Below are positions 1-4,711 of a DNA stretch of 8,542 nt, piece by piece. Source of the DNA: JABDDM01 sp038240295 (GTDB taxonomy: Bacteria; Bacteroidota; Ignavibacteria; Palsa-1295); assembly GCA_038240295.1 (NCBI GenBank), contig JBBSDW010000140.1, positions 1 through 8,542 on the forward strand, read 5' to 3'. The translations under genes and the position numbers were made by a program. How positions within the stretch are numbered: the first letter of the stretch is position 1; the number at the start of each line of letters is the position of its first letter. The notes below the pieces were generated by a model. That model did not search any database. It was not told the origin of the DNA and saw nothing but the letters and a program-made list of their open reading frames with translations.

Positions 1-1
1 C

Positions 2-34
2 CTCATCGGCGTCACGCTCGTTCAACTCGGCTAA
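2..34 (+). CDS. C-terminal end of a plus-strand gene, possibly a membrane protein (partial)
   Basis: The frame starting at base 2 reads ten residues, LIGVTLVQLG, followed by a TAA stop at 32-34. The hydrophobic, glycine-spaced pattern resembles the last transmembrane helix of small transporters such as the EamA/DMT family, but ten residues cannot identify a family. The stop lies 11 bases before the stop of the minus-strand permease, so the two genes would converge. The rest of the gene lies left of the window. It could be a chance open frame. The next sequence to the left would settle it. Confidence 0.4.
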   Translation, partial: LIGVTLVQLG

Positions 35-45
35 TCGCGCAAGCG

Positions 46-1281
46 TTATTCCCATCGCATTGCTTCGGCGGGCCGCACTTTTGCTGCACGCCGAGCCGGA
101 ATCCATGCACCGATGGTAGAAAGAATCAGCGAGCCGGCGGCAACAAGTACAAAATCGGAGGGACGAAGCTGCACGGGAAGCGCCGGGATGATATAGACAC
201 TGACATCGAGCTTAAAAAAGCCGGTTTGTTGCTGCAATACGACGATACCAAGTCCGAGCAAACACCCGACGATCGTACCGACGACTCCCACAAGCGTCCC
301 CTGCAAAAGATAAATATTGCGCACTCCTTTTTCATTCGAACCGAGCGTCCGAAGCAACCCGATATCACGCTGCTTTTCGAAGACGGTGAGTGTCAGCGAA
401 CTGAAAATATTGAACGATGCAACCGCGACAATAAGAAAGAGGATCGTGTAGGCGATCCATCGCTCGATCTCCATGACCGAATAAAGATCTTTGTGGAGAT
501 CGTACCATGTCGCCACAGTATAACGACTGGTGTCGAGCGTTTGTAAAAGCGACAATTTTACTTTTTGCGCGTCTTGAATATCGTGAAGCTTAATATCGAT
601 CGATGTTGCTTCGGCTTGTGGAACGTCGAAGAGATCGCGCGCGGTCGCGAGACTGGTGTAGGCATTGACCGCATCGTACTCCCGATTGTTCGCGGCGAAG
701 ATCCCCTTTACTATGAGCGATCTCGTTCTCGGCTGTACCGGCTCAGTTAAAATATTCTCAAGACCCAATGGACTGAACACCTGGATCGTATCCCCAAGAA
801 CGAGTGCGAGCTGGTCGGAGAGGAGCTGACCAACTACGATAGAATTATCACCGAGCTCGAGCGTACCCGATTGAATGCTTTTTGCAAGTCCCGAGACCTC
901 GCGCGCTTTTGCAGGATCGATGCCCGTCAGCACTCCTACACGCGGAAGCGTATAGTGCACAAGCACCACTTTGCTTCGCACGACAGGAGCATAGAATGCG
1001 ACCTCCGGCATTTTCTTTAGTGCGCTATCGATCCCAGCGAATGGCGCCGAAGTTTTTTGGGAGGAGTCGTTGGAGCGAACACTCACGCGAACATGTGGAT
1101 CGAAGCTGACAAACAGATCGGTCACGACCGACGAAAAACCATTGAAGACCGAGAGGACAGTGATGAGGGCTGCCGTTCCAACGGTGATCCCAAGCATCGA
1201 AATAATGCTAATGACCGTGATGAAATTTTCTCGCCGGCGTGTGAACGCGTATCGTCGGGCAAGAAAAAATTCATAGATCAT
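46..1281 (-). CDS. lolC: LolC/LolE-family ABC transporter permease (lipoprotein-releasing type)
   Basis: This 411-residue inner-membrane permease belongs to the FtsX/MacB superfamily. By family, it works with a LolD-type ATPase to release lipoproteins from the inner membrane for transfer to the outer membrane. The N-terminus (MIYEFFLARRYAFTRRR, then FITVISIISMLGITVG) is the typical LolC/E start, with a first membrane helix at about residues 20-46 ending in SVFNGF. A long periplasmic domain follows (about 50-270). Three helices lie at about 276-298, 323-350 and 377-393. EKQRDIGLLRTLGS at 302-315 is the cytoplasmic coupling segment that contacts the ATPase, and the C-terminal WIPARRAAKVRPAEAMR is also typical. 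The length is normal for the family. The ATG at 1281 has no SD. No LolD gene is visible in the window. FCB genomes often carry one such permease in place of separate LolC and LolE, so the symbol is approximate. Confidence 0.9.
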   Translation of the reverse strand: MIYEFFLARRYAFTRRRENFITVISIISMLGITVGTAALITVLSVFNGFSSVVTDLFVSFDPHVRVSVRSNDSSQKTSAPFAGIDSALKKMPEVAFYAPVVRSKVVLVHYTLPRVGVLTGIDPAKAREVSGLAKSIQSGTLELGDNSIVVGQLLSDQLALVLGDTIQVFSPLGLENILTEPVQPRTRSLIVKGIFAANNREYDAVNAYTSLATARDLFDVPQAEATSIDIKLHDIQDAQKVKLSLLQTLDTSRYTVATWYDLHKDLYSVMEIERWIAYTILFLIVAVASFNIFSSLTLTVFEKQRDIGLLRTLGSNEKGVRNIYLLQGTLVGVVGTIVGCLLGLGIVVLQQQTGFFKLDVSVYIIPALPVQLRPSDFVLVAAGSLILSTIGAWIPARRAAKVRPAEAMRWE

Positions 1282-1284
1282 TCG

Positions 1285-1518
1285 TCAGGATTGCGCTATT
1301 GTGATCGTTGCGGAATTGTCGTATCCTCGGGCGGTCGTGGCGGGACTGTCCGAATGTTGTACGAACCGCGCCCCAAAGCTTCTTGCAAAGTTACGCGTCG
1401 TTGCCCAATCCAGCGCAAAATGAACCCTTTTTTTTGTCATCTTCGCTGAATAGCGATTGGCCTGATAATTAAGCATGCTCATACCAGAGTTCAAATTCTT
1501 TTTAGAGAAACGGGCCAC
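1285..1518 (-). CDS. Possible small protein of unknown function upstream of the permease
   Basis: This is a 77-codon open frame starting with GTG at 1518. Its stop is only three bases before the ATG of the LolC-type permease, as expected of an operon partner. AGGAAG on the minus strand (plus 1526-1531) lies seven bases before the GTG, a good SD in a window where most genes lack one. The predicted product is basic and polar (MARFSKKNLNSGMSMLNYQ at the start), with no signal peptide, membrane helix or motif that I recognise. A run of eight A in the minus-strand reading (plus 1428-1435) falls inside the frame. Losing one A would give a different 47-residue tail after MTKK. The frame could equally be non-coding 5' leader of the permease transcript. 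I do not assign a function. Confidence 0.3.
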   Translation of the reverse strand: MARFSKKNLNSGMSMLNYQANRYSAKMTKKRVHFALDWATTRNFARSFGARFVQHSDSPATTARGYDNSATITIAQS

Positions 1519-1622
1519 TACTTTACTTCCTAAAAAGAGAGCTTCGAATATGCGGACCCTGTGTGTTGGGGTTCATCCGAAGTGATTCGATTGATCAGTT
1601 AGTGTTCGTGTGAAAAAATCTG
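1519..1622. other. Divergent intergenic region between the permease unit and the T9SS cargo gene
   Basis: This 104-base stretch separates a leftward unit (small ORF and permease) from the rightward secreted-protein gene, so it should hold promoters for both directions. If the small ORF is not real, the gene-free interval runs from 1282 to 1622, 341 bases. I see no convincing match to the Bacteroidetes-type TTTG / TAnnTTTG promoter or to a TTGACA/TATAAT pair on either strand. The only structure noticed is a short CGAA-GTGA-TTCG hairpin near 1580, which is too small to call. Confidence 0.5.
1526..1531 (-). promoter_or_regulatory. Shine-Dalgarno AGGAAG before the small GTG ORF
   Basis: The minus strand reads AGGAAG, then seven bases, then GTG at 1518. 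It is the main sequence support for the small ORF and for choosing its GTG start. It is only meaningful if that ORF is real. Confidence 0.35.
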
Positions 1623-2681
1623 ATGAGAAGGTCAAAGAACGTCGAGATCGTTGCTGTTCTGATTTTTATATTTTTGAGTTTGGCCGGAAGCCGCGAGTCG
1701 TCTGCACAGTCGAACGTCGCTGTGCGTGCCTCGGATATCTTTCCGCTTCATTCGGGTCAGCTGACAACCTATCATCTGTATTCGACCGATACTTCGGGAA
1801 ATCCCTTGATGGCTACCGAGGCGTTCGCCGCTGTGAGGGTTGAAGCTTCGAGCATGTTTTTTGATGGATCGCAGAACGTATCGCTGGTCTCCGACAGCAC
1901 CGTTCAGCACAATAGCGATCAGGTGAACGAAGTGCATTACGCAACAGATGCTCTCGGTGACATTCACGCTTATGCCGATGCGAACTTCATGTCGCTTTTT
2001 GCACCTGCCTCACTCTCGAAATCACTGACGCCTCCCGATAGTTTTATCAATTATTTTGTGCTTAGCCAGGGTGGCACGCCTTATCACATGCTCTCGCTTA
2101 AGCAGGACGTTACCTATCAGACGCTACCGGTTGTGATCAGGGTCGAACTTACGGGGCAATTTCGCGGAGTTGAAAAGCTTAGTGTGCCTGCCGGAAGTTA
2201 TGATAGCGCATTTCATTTTACGATAACCGCCAACGCCAAAGGGTCGCTCAATGGCGCATCGATTCTCGACCAAGCGACCGCAGAGGAGATCTGGCTTGTT
2301 CGTGGTGTCGGAATCGTTAAATCAAACATGCCTTCAGTCAATAAAGGACTCGTGCAGATCTATGGAGCAGACCGCGAAATGACCGGTCACTGGAATGCAA
2401 CTGCACCTGCGGCGGTATCCGAACATCTTTCCGAAGCATCGATCGGGGTCTATCCGAACCCTACTTCGAATGTTGCAACGATCACCTTAGGCGAACATGC
2501 ATCATCATCACAGATCCTCCTGTTCAACGCTTGCGGAATGCAGGTTGCGAACGTCTCGACGAACGGGCACACAAACGAATTTCAATTGAACACACGTGCC
2601 TTGCCGAGCGGCGATTACTTCGTATCGGTTCGAGCAAACGGTGGTTCTTCCAAGCTTTTGCGCCTCGAAATCTCCCGATAG
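1623..2681 (+). CDS. Secreted protein of unknown function with T9SS type A sorting domain
   Basis: This 352-residue exported protein starts with a signal peptide: MRRSKN, a hydrophobic stretch at about residues 7-22, and likely cleavage after SSA near residue 29. The central part (about 30-265) is a mixed beta-rich region. It contains VPAGSYDS at 188-195 and EEIWLVRGVGIVKS at 221-234, a pairing reminiscent of DUF3108-like periplasmic or surface proteins (VPAG-T-x-D followed by WxxxGVGxVK). That resemblance is from memory and is weak evidence for function. Residues about 275-352 are a T9SS C-terminal sorting domain, with YPNP at 277-280 and a final beta region containing LPSGDYFVSVRANG. By family knowledge the domain directs passage through the outer membrane and is removed or modified at the surface. 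The ATG at 1623 gives the complete signal peptide and has an A-rich stretch but no SD before it. The gene is monocistronic or at most loosely linked to ymdB, 187 bases downstream. Confidence 0.85.
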   Translation: MRRSKNVEIVAVLIFIFLSLAGSRESSAQSNVAVRASDIFPLHSGQLTTYHLYSTDTSGNPLMATEAFAAVRVEASSMFFDGSQNVSLVSDSTVQHNSDQVNEVHYATDALGDIHAYADANFMSLFAPASLSKSLTPPDSFINYFVLSQGGTPYHMLSLKQDVTYQTLPVVIRVELTGQFRGVEKLSVPAGSYDSAFHFTITANAKGSLNGASILDQATAEEIWLVRGVGIVKSNMPSVNKGLVQIYGADREMTGHWNATAPAAVSEHLSEASIGVYPNPTSNVATITLGEHASSSQILLFNACGMQVANVSTNGHTNEFQLNTRALPSGDYFVSVRANGGSSKLLRLEISR

Positions 2682-2746
2682 TATCCTCCTGTTACCGACG
2701 GAGGGTTTCGCCGTCCCAAAGTACTCCAGAACCTATTTCGTATTTT

Positions 2747-2778
2747 CGTGGAAGCCGGCAGCGATGCCGACTTCCACG
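2747..2778 (+). terminator. Strong hairpin with GCGA tetraloop after the T9SS gene (terminator or leader element)
   Basis: CGTGGAAG (2747-2754) pairs perfectly with CTTCCACG (2771-2778). After a C/A mismatch, CGGCA (2756-2760) pairs with TGCCG (2765-2769). That makes 13 base pairs closing a GCGA loop, which fits the GNRA class of stable tetraloops. No T-run follows on either strand, so it is not a canonical intrinsic terminator. It may end or stabilise the transcript of the upstream T9SS gene, or it may be the first element of the ymdB leader. Confidence 0.5.
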
Positions 2779-2783
2779 GGCTA

Positions 2784-2803
2784 TGAATCTGCAGTGAATC
2801 TGC
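2784..2803 (+). repeat. Tandem direct repeat TGAATCTGC, 11-base period
   Basis: TGAATCTGC occurs at 2784-2792 and again at 2795-2803, separated by AG. The 11-base period is about one helical turn, so a protein could contact both copies on the same face of the DNA. The repeat sits in the loop of the alternative stem 2775-2781/2802-2808 in the ymdB leader. It may be a binding site or simply a small duplication. Confidence 0.5.
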
Positions 2804-2868
2804 CCGTGAGTTTGGATCAGAAAGACTGTTCCATCTTTGCAAGTAAGCTAACTCACGTAATCGTAGTC

Positions 2869-3756
2869 ATGCCGGAAACGGTCACCGTCCTCTTTATTGG
2901 CGATATTGTCGGTACTGGCGCATTGGCGCTCGTGACAAAAATGCTCAAGCCGCTCGCCGAAAAATATGAAGCAGATTGCATCATTGTCAATGGCGAAAAT
3001 GTCGCGGAAGGAAAGTCCATAACAAAAAAGCAGGCGAACGAGCTGTTCGAAGCTGGCGCACAGGTGATCACAACCGGTAATCACATCTGGGATCGCTGGG
3101 AGATCAAAGGGCTGCTTTCGGAAGAGCGAAGACTTTTGCGCCCCGCAAATTATCCGCGAGAGAATGCCGGTGCGAGCTTTGCGATCGCCACGTCCAAAAA
3201 CGGCGTTAAAGTTGGCGTGATAAATCTGCAGGGCCGAACCTATATGCAGACGATCGACTGTCCGTTCAAGGCATCGAACTGGCTCGTGGATAAAGTTGCG
3301 CAGGAGACTCCGGTGATCTTTGTCGATTTTCATGCGGAGGCAACTGCGGAAAAACAAGCGATGGGGCGTTATCTCGACGGACGTGTCAGCGCGGTCGTTG
3401 GCACCCACACGCACGTACAGGCTGCAGATGCGCAGATCTTCCCGCATGGCACCGCCTACATAACGGATGTTGGAATGAGCGGCCCGTATGAGGGGATCAT
3501 CGGTATGCGCATCGATGTGGCGATCAAACGCTTCCTGTTGCAGACACCTTTCAAATACGAGATCGCCAAGGATGAACTTCGGATCGCCGGGGTGGTTGTG
3601 ACGATCGATGCTGCATCGGGTCAGGCGCTGAACATTTTGCCGTTCATGTTTCCTGAATTTTCGACGAGCCGCGAGTTGATGATCATGCCAACCGGCGGCG
3701 AAGAAATTGTAGAAAATTCTGAGGAGCAGCAGCATCAGGATGGAGGGGGCAACTGA
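2869..3756 (+). CDS. ymdB: YmdB/TIGR00282-family metallophosphoesterase
   Basis: This 295-residue cytoplasmic enzyme belongs to the calcineurin-like phosphoesterase fold. YmdB from Bacillus subtilis hydrolyses cyclic nucleotides, including 2',3'-cyclic ones, using a two-metal centre. The expected ligands are visible: GDIVG with D12, NGEN with E43 and N44, GNHIWD with N71 and H72, DFHAEATAEK with H155, and GTHTHVQAAD with H180 and H182. VGMSGP, typical of the family, follows. The frame is open for another 91 codons upstream, but the family starts just before VLFIGDIVG. The ATG at 2869 is therefore chosen, although no SD precedes it. Past about residue 270 there is an acidic, Q- and G-rich tail (EEIVENSEEQQHQDGGGN) that the family does not usually have. 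The stop overlaps the folD start. The physiological substrate in this organism is unknown. Confidence 0.92.
   Translation: MPETVTVLFIGDIVGTGALALVTKMLKPLAEKYEADCIIVNGENVAEGKSITKKQANELFEAGAQVITTGNHIWDRWEIKGLLSEERRLLRPANYPRENAGASFAIATSKNGVKVGVINLQGRTYMQTIDCPFKASNWLVDKVAQETPVIFVDFHAEATAEKQAMGRYLDGRVSAVVGTHTHVQAADAQIFPHGTAYITDVGMSGPYEGIIGMRIDVAIKRFLLQTPFKYEIAKDELRIAGVVVTIDAASGQALNILPFMFPEFSTSRELMIMPTGGEEIVENSEEQQHQDGGGN
3742..3749 (+). promoter_or_regulatory. Strong Shine-Dalgarno for folD inside the ymdB end
   Basis: GGAGGGGG lies within the last codons of ymdB, with nine bases between GGAGG and the folD ATG. It fixes the folD start at 3756 and, with the TGATG overlap, indicates translational coupling. 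It is the clearest SD in the window. Confidence 0.75.
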
Positions 3757-4643
3757 TGTCTGCAACGATCATAGACGGTAAACGCATCGCTGCAGAAGTG
3801 CGCGCGGAAGCTCGCGAGAAGTGCCTCGCGCTGCTGAATGAGACGGGAGTTCAGGCGCGCATTGTCTTCGTACTCGTTGGTGAGAGCGCCGCCTCACAGG
3901 TCTACGTTCGCAACAAAGGCATCGCTGCAGAAGAAGCTGGATTCTCGCATGAGACGCTTCGATTTCCCGCCACGATAAGCGAGGAAGAATTGATCGACGT
4001 TGTCCGCTCGGTCAATGCCGACAATAAAACTCACGGACTGCTCGTGCAGCTTCCGCTGCCGAAACATATTCGTGAAGCACGGATCATCGAAGCGATCGAT
4101 CCAGCGAAGGATATCGATGGACTTCATCCGGTCAACGCTGGACATCTTGCGACAGCGACCGGACATTACTTCGCACCGTGCACCCCGTCGGGAGTCGTAG
4201 AGATGCTTTACCGCGAAAAAATCGAAGTGCAGGGAAAACATGTAGTGATCGTTGGGAGATCGAATCTCGTCGGCAAACCGCTTGCAATGCTGCTCGTGCA
4301 AAAGACGCCGAAGACGAACGCCATCGTAACCCTTGCGCATACCGGCGCAGGAATTCGGTTGAAAGAATTTACCCTACATGCCGATATCCTCGTAGCCGCA
4401 ATGGGCGCACCGAGAGCGATCACGGCCGACATGGTGAAACCGGGCGCGGTAGTGATCGATGTTGGGATGAACCGTATTGCGGATACGTCAACTAAATCGG
4501 GCACGAAGCTTGTTGGTGACGTTGACTATGAGTTGGTCAGTGAGGTAGCGAGTGCGATAACGCCCGTTCCTGGCGGAGTGGGACCGATGACGATCGCGAT
4601 GCTCCTCATGAACACGGTCGAGGCCGCTCGAAGGTCACTATAA
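3756..4643 (+). CDS. folD: Bifunctional methylenetetrahydrofolate dehydrogenase / methenyltetrahydrofolate cyclohydrolase
   Basis: This 295-residue cytoplasmic enzyme interconverts 5,10-methylene-, 5,10-methenyl- and 10-formyl-tetrahydrofolate. It usually uses NADP+, and it supplies one-carbon units for purine and formyl-methionine synthesis. The numbering matches the Escherichia coli enzyme closely: Y50 and catalytic K54 in SQVYVRNK, Q98 in VQLPLP, and D121 in DIDGLHPVNAG. CTPSGVVEML lies at 142-151. The dinucleotide-binding segment is GRSNLVGKPLAMLL at 167-180, followed by ADILVAAMGAP (209-219), GAVVIDVGMNR (230-240) and ITPVPGGVGPMT (268-279). The length is typical. The ATG shares its A with the ymdB TGA, so the two genes are almost certainly co-translated. 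Confidence 0.97.
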   Translation: MSATIIDGKRIAAEVRAEAREKCLALLNETGVQARIVFVLVGESAASQVYVRNKGIAAEEAGFSHETLRFPATISEEELIDVVRSVNADNKTHGLLVQLPLPKHIREARIIEAIDPAKDIDGLHPVNAGHLATATGHYFAPCTPSGVVEMLYREKIEVQGKHVVIVGRSNLVGKPLAMLLVQKTPKTNAIVTLAHTGAGIRLKEFTLHADILVAAMGAPRAITADMVKPGAVVIDVGMNRIADTSTKSGTKLVGDVDYELVSEVASAITPVPGGVGPMTIAMLLMNTVEAARRSL

Positions 4644-4677
4644 TATGATCTGGGTTGTGTCGGGCAAGGTTCGCCCC

Positions 4678-4692
4678 AAACTTTGAAAGTTT
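4678..4692. promoter_or_regulatory. Perfect 15-base palindrome upstream of the propeller gene
   Basis: AAACTTTGAAAGTTT is a 7-base inverted repeat around a central G. It sits in the 68-base gap between folD and the next gene, ending 19 bases before that gene's ATG. Its symmetry and length suit a dimeric repressor operator. It is followed by TTATTC rather than a T-run, so a terminator is less likely. The short GGGC/GCCC stem just before it (4662-4665 with 4672-4675) is weak. Its role is inferred only. Confidence 0.35.
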
Positions 4693-4711
4693 TATTCTAT
4701 CGGTTACGATC

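Larger units (their letters stand above)
2747..2857 (+). promoter_or_regulatory. Candidate structured mRNA leader with alternative stems before ymdB-folD
   Basis: Four segments overlap in pairing partners. Segment 1 (2747-2760) pairs with segment 2 (2765-2778). The end of segment 2, CACGGGC at 2775-2781, can pair with GCCCGTG at 2802-2808. That third segment overlaps CGTGAGTT at 2805-2812, which pairs perfectly with AACTCACG at 2850-2857. A small AAAGA/TCTTT stem (2821-2825 with 2834-2838) nests inside the last one. The final stem ends 11 bases before the ymdB ATG, so it could hide the initiation region. This 1:2, 2:3, 3:4 arrangement is the logic of attenuators and some riboswitches. I recognise no known riboswitch class. 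The first stem is far beyond chance, but the 7- and 8-base ones alone are not. Confidence 0.35.

Noticed and set aside
1285..1622. tRNA, small RNA or CRISPR-like repeats in the gene-poor stretch
   Set aside because: I found no cloverleaf, no repeated units and no strong hairpins there.
2697..2715. GACGG/CCGTC hairpin just after the first T9SS gene
   Set aside because: It has only five base pairs, a nine-base loop and no T-run, so it is too weak to call a terminator.
2596..2868. Ninety-one extra in-frame codons upstream of the ymdB ATG
   Set aside because: The stretch overlaps the T9SS sorting domain in another frame, shows no family similarity, and the YmdB family starts at about MPETVTVLFIGD. 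It is an open frame by chance.
2848..3765. Long minus-strand open frame (305 codons) opposite ymdB
   Set aside because: The translation is rich in R, H and C with no recognisable motif, while the opposite strand encodes a full set of YmdB metal ligands. It is an antisense shadow.
4655..4711. TTG start adding 19 residues to the propeller protein
   Set aside because: It would put a poorly hydrophobic segment before a complete standard signal peptide that begins at the ATG at 4712.
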